The notes below the pieces were generated by a model, which was not told where the DNA came from, ran no database searches, and was given only the letters and a program-made list of their open reading frames with translations. This document shows positions 1 to 9,115 of a stretch of 33,918 nucleotides of DNA, one piece after another. Every line of letters begins with the position of its first letter. Within the stretch, counting starts at the first letter, position 1. The translations under genes and the position numbers were made by a program. This stretch comes from an uncultured Prevotella sp. (GTDB taxonomy: Bacteria > Bacteroidota > Bacteroidia > Bacteroidales > Bacteroidaceae), in contig CALZDK010000002.1 of the NCBI GenBank assembly GCA_945637645.1, forward strand, positions 1-33,918, given 5' to 3'.

Positions 1-111
1 CCCTTATAGCGACTATGGATTATTACCACATGCGTTTTTGTATGCCTGTCTCCACATGCAGTGTCTTTGGGAGGTATTGAAATATTAATTAGTGGACGAG
101 TTAACAAAAAA

Positions 112-155
112 AGACACGGAGAAACAGAGAATGAGAACTCTGTTACTCCGTGTCT
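112..155 (-). terminator. Intrinsic terminator downstream of fumarase gene
   Basis: Inverted repeat AGACACGGAG...CTCCGTGTCT with inner ACAGAG...CTCTGT, flanked by an A-run on the + strand (U-run for - strand transcript). Confidence 0.8.
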
Positions 156-179
156 CTTTGTTGAATAAGCTACGAAGCC

Positions 180-1826
180 TTACTTGCAGCAAGCGCAGGG
201 CTTGAGCTGTTTAAAGAAGTCGTTACCCTTGTCGTCAACAAGGATGAAAGCAGGGAAGTCCTCTACCGTGATCTTCCATATTGCCTCCATGCCAAGCTCA
301 GGATACTCAACACACTCGATGCTCTTTATTGAGCTTTGCGACAGAACTGCAGCAACACCGCCAATGGTGCCGAGATAGAAACCTCCATGTTTCTTGCATG
401 CCTCTGTCACGCAGTCGCCACGGTTGCCTTTGGCTATCATTACGAGACTTGCGCCGTTAGCCTGGAACTCGTCAACGTATGGGTCCATGCGGTTTGCGGT
501 GGTTGGTCCCATACTTCCGCAAGGATAACCTTCAGGTGTCTTTGCAGGACCAGCATAGAGAATCGGGTGATCCTTGAAGTACTGTGGCATTCCCTCGCCG
601 GCGTCAAGACGAGCCTTCAGTTTGGCATGGGCAATGTCGCGAGCCACGATAATGGTTCCCTTAAGGTTTACGCGTGTGCTGACTGGATATTTTGTCAGTT
701 CGGCAAGAACGGCGTCGATACCCTTGTCGAGGTCAATCTCAATGCCCTTTGTTCCCTCACCCGGTTTGCGCAATTCCTCAGGAATAAGCTCTGTTGGGCA
801 GTCGTCCATCTTCTCCAACCATATTCCATCCTTGTTAATCTTTGCCTTTATGTTGCGGTCGGCAGAGCAGCTAACTCCCATACCTATAGGACAGCTTGCG
901 CCATGGCGTGGCAGACGTACAACACGAATGTCGTGAGCAAGGTATTTTCCGCCAAACTGTGCGCCAAGACCTATCTTGTATGCTTCCTTCAGCAGTTTCT
1001 CCTCAAGGTCGACGTCGCGGAAAGCACGACCTGTCTCGTCGCCTGTGGTAGGCAGGTTGTCGTAGTATTTTATTGAAGCCAGCTTCACTGTAAGCAGGTT
1101 CTTCTCCGCCGATGTGCCACCGATTACGAAAGCGATGTGGTAAGGCGGACATGCAGCCGTACCGAGGCTCTTCATCTTCTCAACGAGGAATGGCAGCAGT
1201 GTTTTCTCGTTCTGAATCGTTGCCTTTGTCATGGGGTAGAAATAGGTCTTGTTTGCGGAACCGCCACCCTTTGCCACCATAACGAAACGATATTCATCGC
1301 CCTCCACAGCCTCAATGTCAATTTGTGCAGGTAGGTTGCAGCGTGTGTTCACCTCGTCATACATGTTCAGCGGAGCGTTTTGCGAGTAGCGCAGGTTGTC
1401 CTGTGTGTAGGTGTTATATACTCCGAGAGAGAGAGCCTCCTCGTCCTCAAAGTCAGTCCACACGCGCTGTCCCTTCTCACCATGGATGATAGCCGTACCA
1501 GTGTCCTGGCAGAAAGGCAGTATGCCCTTGCAGGCTGTCTCGGCATTGCGAAGGAACTGCAGTGCCACATACTTGTCGTTCTCCGACGCCTCTGGGTCGT
1601 TGAGAATTTTTGCCACCTGCTCGTTGTGCTCACGGCGCAACATGAACTCCACATCGTGGAAAGCCTGCTGTGCAAGTTGTGTAAGTGCCTCTTTTGTCAC
1701 TTTAAGAATTGTTTTGCCCTCAAACTCTCCGGTGGAAACGCCTTCCTTCGTCAGAAGGCGGTATTCGGTGTTGTCCTTTCCCAACTGGAACATTGGGGCA
1801 TACTTGAATTCTGGAATATTTGCCAT
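180..1826 (-). CDS. Fumarate hydratase, class I (iron-sulfur dependent)
   Basis: 548-aa ORF; N-terminal and C-terminal fumarase class I signatures ([41 protein letters not shown]). Confidence 0.95.
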   Translation of the reverse strand: MANIPEFKYAPMFQLGKDNTEYRLLTKEGVSTGEFEGKTILKVTKEALTQLAQQAFHDVEFMLRREHNEQVAKILNDPEASENDKYVALQFLRNAETACKGILPFCQDTGTAIIHGEKGQRVWTDFEDEEALSLGVYNTYTQDNLRYSQNAPLNMYDEVNTRCNLPAQIDIEAVEGDEYRFVMVAKGGGSANKTYFYPMTKATIQNEKTLLPFLVEKMKSLGTAACPPYHIAFVIGGTSAEKNLLTVKLASIKYYDNLPTTGDETGRAFRDVDLEEKLLKEAYKIGLGAQFGGKYLAHDIRVVRLPRHGASCPIGMGVSCSADRNIKAKINKDGIWLEKMDDCPTELIPEELRKPGEGTKGIEIDLDKGIDAVLAELTKYPVSTRVNLKGTIIVARDIAHAKLKARLDAGEGMPQYFKDHPILYAGPAKTPEGYPCGSMGPTTANRMDPYVDEFQANGASLVMIAKGNRGDCVTEACKKHGGFYLGTIGGVAAVLSQSSIKSIECVEYPELGMEAIWKITVEDFPAFILVDDKGNDFFKQLKPCACCK

Positions 1827-1865
1827 ATTTTTTTCGTTTAAAAATTAGTGTCAATATTTGCTTCT

Positions 1866-2789
1866 TTACCATCCCGACGTGGAGCCTCCGCCACCAGTGC
1901 TGCCGCCTCCCCAACTGCCGCCTGAAAAGCCACCGCCTGAGAAACCTCCACCACGCCTGCCGCCACCAAGCATGGAGCCAATGATGATGCCGTTTGCAAG
2001 GTTGTTGTTGTCGTTAGGTGTTATGTCGTGGTCCTTAGTCACCACCTTTCCGCAGTTTTGGCAGATGAAGGTGTCGTGTCGGTAGGTTCTTGCTCCTTTC
2101 TTTATAACGTTCGACGTTATACGTTTCAATGAGGATTTTTTGCAGTAGGGACAACGCTTATTGATGTGATCTACGAGCCAAATAAAGAACATGAACAAAG
2201 CGATCATGGTTGTTACGATTGCCACTGCCACATACCACGGTATGTCTTCTTCCTCCTCTTCCGGCTCAGGTTGCATTGACCCGTCGAGAACGTCGCACGA
2301 TGCCTTTATACCGTCAATCATGCCTTGGTCGGTATTGCCTTCCTTAAACCGGGGCACCATATATCTTGTGGCGATTCGCTTTGTCATGGCATCTGTCATT
2401 GTTCCCTCAATGCCATATCCTGTGGTGAAGCGTAGGCGATGTATGTCGTCAACATAGAGTATCAACATTCCACCATTTGTCTTTTTGTTGCCTATGCCCC
2501 ATGTGCGGAACAGTTCGTGGGCAAAGTCGAAAATGTCTGCCTCGCCAATGGATGGCAGCATCACCACTGCCACCTCAATACCCGTTTTCTGCTTAAGTTC
2601 GGCGAGCATCACGTTTATAGTGTCGCGAGCTGCTCCACCCAACAGTGCCTCAGGGTCGCTGACCCTTTGCCGCGAATCCTTCAGCTGCACGTTTGGCACA
2701 TCAGCCACCGTGTAGCTCTTTGCAGTCGCCGTGGTCGTCATCACGAGCAGCACAAGCATTATGGAAAGACGAGACAAAATAGTCTTCAT
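1866..2789 (-). CDS. TPM-domain (YgcG-like) membrane protein with zinc-ribbon-like CxxC pairs and Gly/Ser-rich C-terminus
   Basis: Signal peptide (MKTILSRLSIMLVLLVMTTTATA), TPM-like domain, one TM, CPYC...CQNC, GGGFSGGGFSGGSWGGGSTGGGGSTSGW tail; start may be 2807 or 2852. Confidence 0.85.
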   Translation of the reverse strand: MKTILSRLSIMLVLLVMTTTATAKSYTVADVPNVQLKDSRQRVSDPEALLGGAARDTINVMLAELKQKTGIEVAVVMLPSIGEADIFDFAHELFRTWGIGNKKTNGGMLILYVDDIHRLRFTTGYGIEGTMTDAMTKRIATRYMVPRFKEGNTDQGMIDGIKASCDVLDGSMQPEPEEEEEDIPWYVAVAIVTTMIALFMFFIWLVDHINKRCPYCKKSSLKRITSNVIKKGARTYRHDTFICQNCGKVVTKDHDITPNDNNNLANGIIIGSMLGGGRRGGGFSGGGFSGGSWGGGSTGGGGSTSGW

Positions 2790-2894
2790 TTGATAAAACT
2801 GTTTCATTTTAAACCTATTCGGAGTCCAAAAACTCATTTTGCTCACACACAATCTATCCCCGAGAGAGTCGGAGAGGTTTTTGGGGAAGCATCT

Positions 2895-3488
2895 TTAGAA
2901 CTCAACCTTCGGTGCTGTCTCAGCTCCTTTCTCTGCCTCGAAATATGCCTTCTTCTCAAAGCCGAACATTCCGGCAAAGATATTCTTCGGGAAACTGCGT
3001 ATCACGGTATTATAATTTTTGGCAGCCTCATTGAAGTCGCGGCGTGCCACATTGATGCGGTTCTCTGTTCCCTCTAACTGCGACTGCAGCTCCATGAAGT
3101 TCTGGTTTGCCTTCAGGTCGGGATATTTCTCCACTATAACCATCAGTCTGCCGAGAGCCGACGAGACACCCGACTGAGCCTTCTGATATTCAGTAAGTTT
3201 CTCAGGTGTGAGATTCTCAGGGTCAACCTTTACCGACGATGCCTCGCTACGTGCCTTTACCACGCTCTCAAGCGTCTCGCTCTCGTGTGCTGCATATCCC
3301 TTCACGGTGCTCACCAGGTTAGGAATGAGGTCGGCACGGCGCTGATACTGTGTCTCCACGTCAGCCCATTTTCCTTGCACGCCCTCGTCGAGCGTCACCA
3401 TACCATTATAGGCACCAACAGCCCACATTATAACTATCACTACCAATGCAACTGGAATAATCCATTTCAGATGTTTCTTGTAATTCAT
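2895..3488 (-). CDS. LemA family protein
   Basis: 197 aa; N-terminal TM, YNGMVTLDEGVQGKWADVETQYQRRADLIPNLVSTVKGYAAHE is characteristic of LemA. Confidence 0.95.
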   Translation of the reverse strand: MNYKKHLKWIIPVALVVIVIMWAVGAYNGMVTLDEGVQGKWADVETQYQRRADLIPNLVSTVKGYAAHESETLESVVKARSEASSVKVDPENLTPEKLTEYQKAQSGVSSALGRLMVIVEKYPDLKANQNFMELQSQLEGTENRINVARRDFNEAAKNYNTVIRSFPKNIFAGMFGFEKKAYFEAEKGAETAPKVEF

Positions 3489-3523
3489 ATCTTTCTTGCC
3501 TTAAATGTTATTATTACTGACCG

Positions 3524-3531
3524 CAAAATTA
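3524..3531 (-). promoter_or_regulatory. Putative Bacteroidetes -7 box (TAATTTTG) for lemA-TPM unit
   Basis: CAAAATTA on + strand, 36 nt upstream of the LemA start codon. Confidence 0.5.
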
Positions 3532-3724
3532 ACCATTTAATTTGACTCTCGCAAGCATTTCACATTTTTTATTACGCATTGGCTGTAGGAAAGATGCGTA
3601 GTAAAGTCGCTTCATAACCTGTTTAATCAAAGGAAAGAAGACGGGGACGAGAGGTAAAGCATAAAAAAAGTTAAGCAGATGTAAAAAACATCATAGCAAT
3701 AGCTGCTATCTTCGTTTTTCTTTG

Positions 3725-3732
3725 TACCTTTG
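3725..3732 (+). promoter_or_regulatory. Putative -7 box (TACCTTTG) of rpsP
   Basis: Matches TAnnTTTG; about 60 nt upstream of rpsP ATG. Confidence 0.6.
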
Positions 3733-3792
3733 CACCCGCTGTCACGAGTTGGCAGCATTAATTCAAACTTACAATAATAATAATTAAACAAA

Positions 3793-4323
3793 ATGGCAAC
3801 AAAAATCAGATTACAGCGCGGCGGCCGTAAGGGCTATGCTTTCTACAGCATCGTTATCGCCGACGCACGTGCACCACGTGATGGTAAATTTACTGAGAAA
3901 ATTGGTACTTACAATCCTAACACCAATCCAGCCACAGTAGATTTGAATTTTGAAAGAGCTCTCTATTGGGTAGAGTGCGGCGCACAGCCAACAGACACAG
4001 CGCGCAACATTCTCGGCAGCGAGGGCGTTTATCTTATGAAGCACCTCCGCGGCGGTGTGAAGAAGGGTGCTTTCGACGAGGCTACAGCCCAGAAGAAGTT
4101 CGACGCCTGGAAGGCTGACAAGCAGAAGGGTTTGGACGCTGTTCGCGCTAACGAGGCAAAGGCTAAGAAGGACGCTTACGCCAAGGAGCTTGAGGCAGAG
4201 AAGAAAATCAATGCCGACATAGCAAAGAAGGTGGCTGAGAAGAAGGCAGCCGCAGCAGCTGCAAAGGCTGAGGCAGCGGCAAATGCTGAGCCAGCAGCCG
4301 AAGAGGCACCTGCAGAGGCTTAA
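3793..4323 (+). CDS. rpsP: 30S ribosomal protein S16 with long Ala/Lys/Glu-rich C-terminal extension
   Basis: [46 protein letters not shown] is S16; 176 aa total. Confidence 0.97.
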   Translation: MATKIRLQRGGRKGYAFYSIVIADARAPRDGKFTEKIGTYNPNTNPATVDLNFERALYWVECGAQPTDTARNILGSEGVYLMKHLRGGVKKGAFDEATAQKKFDAWKADKQKGLDAVRANEAKAKKDAYAKELEAEKKINADIAKKVAEKKAAAAAAKAEAAANAEPAAEEAPAEA

Positions 4324-4349
4324 TCCAAAGCAAAAAGCAAAACAAACAA

Positions 4350-4379
4350 AAGGAGTCAGGACCACGGTCTTGACTCCTT
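4350..4379 (+). terminator. rpsP intrinsic terminator
   Basis: AAGGAGTCAGGAC-cacg-GTCTTGACTCCTT hairpin followed by gtttatttt. Confidence 0.85.
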
Positions 4380-4403
4380 GTTTATTTTATGTTGACAAGA
4401 ATA

Positions 4404-4436
4404 TTTAGTTGACGAGCCGTTTACTCGTCAACTAAA
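4404..4436 (-). terminator. Terminator for the convergent S9 peptidase gene
   Basis: Perfect 13-bp inverted repeat TTTAGTTGACGAG-ccgttta-CTCGTCAACTAAA just 3' of the - strand gene. Confidence 0.75.
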
Positions 4437-4440
4437 CAAA

Positions 4441-6885
4441 TTACAATTTCTTCGGCGAATAGATAGCTTTCCACCATGAGTCGTCACCTTTAAGATAATG
4501 TTGGAACCAGGCGAGAATGGTGTTAATCCATTTTGTGCGCTTTGTTGGGTCCATGATGCCATGGTCCTCTCCCTCAACTTCCACAAACGCAGTGGGAACT
4601 CCAAGCAGACGGAGTGCGGTGTACATCTGTATGCTCTCGCCTACGGGGACATTGGTGTCGGAGGTTCCATGAGTGAAGAGTATTGGCTTCTTTATCTTGT
4701 CGGCGTTGAACAAAGGCGAGCGGTCAACAAAGAGGTCCTTGCGTGTCCAAGGGTAGCTGTTGGCTGCCGATGTCTCGCTGTAGGAATATCCCCAATAGCC
4801 CTCTCCCCAATAGCTCGTATGATCGGATATGCCCGCATGGGATACTCCACAGGCAAAGGGGTTGTCCTTAGTCATCATATACTGGGTCATGAATCCTCCA
4901 TAAGAGGCTGACACGCAACCAATGTGATCGGCATCGCACTGCGGCACGTCTTTCACAAACTGGCGTGTGGCATCTATGATATCCTGTGCCACTCCCTCAC
5001 CCATAGTATTGACATGGCGAGAAGCCCACTCCTGTCCGAAGCCAGAAGCTCCTGAAGGATTGACTGAGAAAACTATGTAGCCGAGGGCGTTCCAATAGTG
5101 TGCCGGATAATGTGTACCGTTTCCAAAACGACGAGAGGTGGGTGAGCATCCTCCATAGTAATTGACGATGACAGGGTATTTCTTCTGCGGGTCAAAGTCG
5201 GCAGGGAGGTTGTAGAATCCTGTGACACGATAGCCTCGTGTGGTCTCAAAGCTCCATGGTTTTACTGTTCCGATGCTCAGATGTGCATACATTTCCCTGT
5301 TTGGAGCAAGTACGAGCGATGCCTTGGCGTTTTTGGATGGCGAGGTGATGTTGTAAATCTCGTATGGAACACACATGGACGAGCCATGCACCATGATGTT
5401 GCCGCCCTTGGAGGCGATGCTCATTCCGCTGAGTACCTCAAGCGGCTGGCGCACCATAGTGGAGCGCAGTGTCTTTGGGTCAAGACGGTAGAGGCTGACG
5501 CTATCACCATTTTGTGCTGTGTAATAGACACACTTGTCCGCCAAAGAGTATTCGAAGCTCTCGATGCTCGTTGCGTCATCGGCAGTGACAGGCGTTACCT
5601 TGAGCGAAGGAGTGTCCATAATATAGAGGTGGTAGTCGTACATACTCGGCGTCTTTCCTTCTGGCACCCTATTTCCTATGCCGTGGAACGCCTCGGTGCT
5701 TGCCGAGAAAACTATCTTTTCGGCACTTCCCGCATAGCTACCGTTGCCTATGAATCCGTCCTTGTCAATGAGCATTCGGCTTTCCATTGTCTCGAGATTC
5801 AGGTCGTAGAAAGTCTGGCGGGTTGTCGGACGCTGGGTGAGCGAATCTGTGGCAACGGCGAAGAGGAGATGTTTTCCGTCAGATGTAATGTCGTAGAGCG
5901 AGACGGGATGATAGGTGTAGGTCAAAGGCTGCACCATCCCCGTGGCGAAGTCAAGGCGCGAGATGGAATATCTGGTTCTCCAGTTGGGCTGTCTGTCATC
6001 GGGATGTAGAATCTCAAAAACTCCGTCCTCTTTGCGTGGTCCTTCCGAAGGTTGCATCAGTATGGCGAAAGTTTCTGTCGGCGAGATGGCATAATAGTCA
6101 GAAACCATGTCGTCAACCATGGTGGCCACGTTTCCAGTTACGGGGTCAACGGTTTTCAACTGTTTCTTGTCGCCTTCCACGTCGATGAAGCAGTAGCGGT
6201 CTGTCATTGGCAGCCATGAGGCACGCACGCCTATCAGTCGGCTTGTGCCTGTCTTCAGGTCCATCAGTCTTGTCTCGCCCTGCGACTTGTTGTTGGAGTC
6301 AAACCAACGGTAGGCCACGAGAGCCCATCTGCCAGAGGGAGAAAGCGAAGCCTGCGAAGTAACCTTTGTTCCGAGCACGTCGGTCATAGTGAACCTGCGG
6401 TTGCCGTCTTCCACAGCCTCAATATTATCTGATCCGAGAGAGATGCCTATTCCAGTGCTGTCTGCGATAAACTTTAGACAGATGCTGTGATAGCCTGGCT
6501 GAAGGTTCAGTGTGCCAGACTGCTCGCGTCCGTCGGCATATACCTTACACTGCTTTGCGCCCTTGACTGCAACACTGACGTTCTTCAGGTATTTTCCTGC
6601 ATTTACGTCAAAGCGCACAAGATGCATCATTGTGGTGTCGAGTTTCAAGGCTGACAGTGGTGTGAGAGCCTTGTCGTCGGCAAGTTTCAACGACAATGGG
6701 GTGTTGATGAGTGTCTCAGCCGAATAGCGCGACTGGTTGTTGTCGATGCTGTCGATAACGATGGGTTGCTGGAGCTTGAAGGGACCGGCATGCCGAACAC
6801 TGCCCACAACGGTTTCCGCAGCCATTGTCGTAGTGGCAAAAGCCACCGACAACGTGAATACTGTTAGTTTTCTTGTTATTCCCAT
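4441..6885 (-). CDS. S9 family prolyl oligopeptidase / dipeptidyl peptidase IV-like
   Basis: 814 aa, signal peptide, DPP-IV beta-propeller region, catalytic GCVSASYGGFMTQYMMTK, C-terminal SDTNVPVGESIQMYTALR...EGEDHG. Confidence 0.93.
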   Translation of the reverse strand: MGITRKLTVFTLSVAFATTTMAAETVVGSVRHAGPFKLQQPIVIDSIDNNQSRYSAETLINTPLSLKLADDKALTPLSALKLDTTMMHLVRFDVNAGKYLKNVSVAVKGAKQCKVYADGREQSGTLNLQPGYHSICLKFIADSTGIGISLGSDNIEAVEDGNRRFTMTDVLGTKVTSQASLSPSGRWALVAYRWFDSNNKSQGETRLMDLKTGTSRLIGVRASWLPMTDRYCFIDVEGDKKQLKTVDPVTGNVATMVDDMVSDYYAISPTETFAILMQPSEGPRKEDGVFEILHPDDRQPNWRTRYSISRLDFATGMVQPLTYTYHPVSLYDITSDGKHLLFAVATDSLTQRPTTRQTFYDLNLETMESRMLIDKDGFIGNGSYAGSAEKIVFSASTEAFHGIGNRVPEGKTPSMYDYHLYIMDTPSLKVTPVTADDATSIESFEYSLADKCVYYTAQNGDSVSLYRLDPKTLRSTMVRQPLEVLSGMSIASKGGNIMVHGSSMCVPYEIYNITSPSKNAKASLVLAPNREMYAHLSIGTVKPWSFETTRGYRVTGFYNLPADFDPQKKYPVIVNYYGGCSPTSRRFGNGTHYPAHYWNALGYIVFSVNPSGASGFGQEWASRHVNTMGEGVAQDIIDATRQFVKDVPQCDADHIGCVSASYGGFMTQYMMTKDNPFACGVSHAGISDHTSYWGEGYWGYSYSETSAANSYPWTRKDLFVDRSPLFNADKIKKPILFTHGTSDTNVPVGESIQMYTALRLLGVPTAFVEVEGEDHGIMDPTKRTKWINTILAWFQHYLKGDDSWWKAIYSPKKL

Positions 6886-6896
6886 AATACTATATA

Positions 6897-8000
6897 TTAA
6901 TTGTTCAATTTTTCTTCATATAACTCGGAATATTGTTTCGCCACCTTTTTATATTCATGATGACGCTCCACATACTCAATGCTCTCGCGTTTCAGTCTCA
7001 TTATTCTCTTAGGGTCGCACACGAGTTTTTCCAACTGATTCAACACGCTGTCGTAGGAAGGCTCCACGTTCACAATGGGGCGAAGAAGGTTCTCCGATAT
7101 TATCGAATAGTTCTCTGGCTCGCCTCCACCAACGCAAACTATGCCCTTCGACATTGCCAATAGTGTGTTCATCGACGGTGTGTAGCTGTAGAGTTGGTCG
7201 AGCAAAATATCTGCAGAGTCCATCATAGTGCGGTATTGGTGGAAAGGCACCGACTCTGCAACGTTTAGTCTGCACAAGTCTGGATGTCTGCCAACGACCT
7301 CCTTTGCCGCCTCCAACATTATATCGGTCCCCTTGTAGTGGCTTCTCGTCTTGTTTATCCCGATGAAGATGTTTATTCGCCTGCCTTCCACATCGCTCAC
7401 TTCACTCCGCTGTGGCATGGCTATGGGGAAAGGAATGAAGCGGGTCTTTTCACTGAAAAGCGGTTCATAGCACGACCAATACTCATAGAGTCCTGCCACT
7501 ATGTTGTCGGCGTCGGTGGCTATAAGCCTGTTGAGCCTCTCCTTAGCTGTACCAACCCAGTCGCGCTGCTCCTTAAGCGCGTCCTCGTCTGTTCTCAGTT
7601 CATTGCCGATGTTGAAGTCGCTGTAGCGGAGATGTCGCCTATTGCAGCACTCGTTCACCCAGTAATAGTCCATGCCGAAAGCACCAAGCACCATACGGCG
7701 GTTATGTTTGCGGAGAAAGCTATAGAGCGGGAAGATGCGTTCTGCCTTCAGTTCCACGAACATCGGGTTTATCAACTGCACCACATCGTAGCCCCTCAAC
7801 CTCGGCAGCAGCGATACAAGGCGTGCCATGAGAGCGATGCCACCCGCTCTACCCTCTTTGCGGCTTATGTCGATGTCACGAGGATAGTCTTTCCAGAAGT
7901 CACCATTGGAAACCACTGTCGATTCATGTCCCAAACAGCGCAGTCCTTCCGCTAATGTTGCGTGTACGTTGCTATATTCGCCAAGTAGCAGTATTTTCAT
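6897..8000 (-). CDS. Glycosyltransferase (GT-B/GT4-like)
   Basis: MKILLLGEYSNVHATLAEGLRCLGHE start and LLDQLYSYTPSMNTLLAMSKGIVCVGGGEPENY C-terminal domain. Confidence 0.8.
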   Translation of the reverse strand: MKILLLGEYSNVHATLAEGLRCLGHESTVVSNGDFWKDYPRDIDISRKEGRAGGIALMARLVSLLPRLRGYDVVQLINPMFVELKAERIFPLYSFLRKHNRRMVLGAFGMDYYWVNECCNRRHLRYSDFNIGNELRTDEDALKEQRDWVGTAKERLNRLIATDADNIVAGLYEYWSCYEPLFSEKTRFIPFPIAMPQRSEVSDVEGRRINIFIGINKTRSHYKGTDIMLEAAKEVVGRHPDLCRLNVAESVPFHQYRTMMDSADILLDQLYSYTPSMNTLLAMSKGIVCVGGGEPENYSIISENLLRPIVNVEPSYDSVLNQLEKLVCDPKRIMRLKRESIEYVERHHEYKKVAKQYSELYEEKLNN

Positions 8001-8995
8001 TTCCTGTGCGATATTATCGGAAGTGTGGCAAGCAGGATATTGCGTCCCACGGATGTTTTCACCATTTTTGAGAATATGGCATATTTCCGTGTGTATGCCT
8101 TTTCAGGCAACGGGAAAAGTCCCTCACGCTCCAGTGTTTCAATGCGTTCATCGAGGAAACGGCGTGATCTTGTGAGCACTATAACGTTGTGGAGATAGTC
8201 CATGGTGAGCTGCGCTATGCGCCTTCTCAATGCCTGACGCTCCTCGTAAGGCAGGGTGTCAGAACGGCGGTGGAGCCGCATAATAACCGTTTCCGTATCA
8301 TCGAGCCGCCTCAACTTCCAACGATTGTCGTTGCTGGTTGTAATTCGGTTGGAGTGGACGCGATAGAAATATGCCACCGAGTCCAAGGAGAAGATACGCT
8401 CACAGCGCAACACAAGCTGGGGTGTAAACTCCTCGTCCTCGTGGACGATGTCGGCGGGGAACCTGAGGTTATGGATGACATCCTTCTTGAACAGATAGCC
8501 CCACGATGTGCCACGCAGGTTGTTCTGCCGCATAAAGTCCACACCAGCCACCGGTGTCTCGTCTACTACGGTCATGTTCTGTTCCACCTTGTTGTTTCTT
8601 GTGAAGTTGAACATCACCATGTCGGGATTCTTGTATCTTGCCACGTCGAGACATCTTTCGTATTCCGCAGTAATGAGATAGTCGTCGGCATCCACAAACT
8701 GCATGTAGGTACCGGTGGCTATTGTAATTCCGAGGTTTCTTGCGGATCCCAATCCTCCATTGGGTTTTCTTACATAAATAACGTTGTCGCCATATTCCAT
8801 CAACTCGTTCATTGGGCATATGTCCGAACCGTCGTCAACCACAATCACTTCCTTCTCGGCCTTGCTCAGCGAGAGGGAAAGAATACTTGTCAGGCATTCC
8901 CTTAGCATTGATATGTCCTCGTTGTGGTATGTCACCACGAACGACATCAGCGGTCTGTTTCCACTCTTGTTGTCCATTGTTTCTGCCATTGTCAT
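7997..8995 (-). CDS. Glycosyltransferase family 2
   Basis: MSFVVTYHNEDISMLRECLTSIL...EVIVVDDGSD...GGLGSARNLGI...FVDADDYL. Confidence 0.93.
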   Translation of the reverse strand: MTMAETMDNKSGNRPLMSFVVTYHNEDISMLRECLTSILSLSLSKAEKEVIVVDDGSDICPMNELMEYGDNVIYVRKPNGGLGSARNLGITIATGTYMQFVDADDYLITAEYERCLDVARYKNPDMVMFNFTRNNKVEQNMTVVDETPVAGVDFMRQNNLRGTSWGYLFKKDVIHNLRFPADIVHEDEEFTPQLVLRCERIFSLDSVAYFYRVHSNRITTSNDNRWKLRRLDDTETVIMRLHRRSDTLPYEERQALRRRIAQLTMDYLHNVIVLTRSRRFLDERIETLEREGLFPLPEKAYTRKYAIFSKMVKTSVGRNILLATLPIISHRK

Positions 8996-9115
8996 GATTC
9001 AGTTCTTGTTTTCCGATGCAAAAATACAATTTTTTCTTGAACAAACGCCCATTATTGCGTTTTTTTCGACCTATTATTATAATAAAAAGGCAGAAAACGA
9101 CGTTTTCCCTACTGT

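Noticed and set aside
1-105. Possible gene end or small RNA at the left edge (repeated cacatgc)
   Set aside because: Too short and truncated by the window edge to support a call
336-1076. 246-aa + strand ORF antisense to fumarase
   Set aside because: Shadow ORF; the - strand frame is unambiguous class I fumarase
1858-2085. Proline-rich + strand ORF (PPPPVLPPPQLPPEKPPPEKPPP)
   Set aside because: It is the complement of the Gly-rich tail codons of the TPM protein, not an independent gene
5281-6009. 242-aa + strand ORF antisense to the S9 peptidase
   Set aside because: Shadow ORF; Cys/Arg-rich translation without domain features
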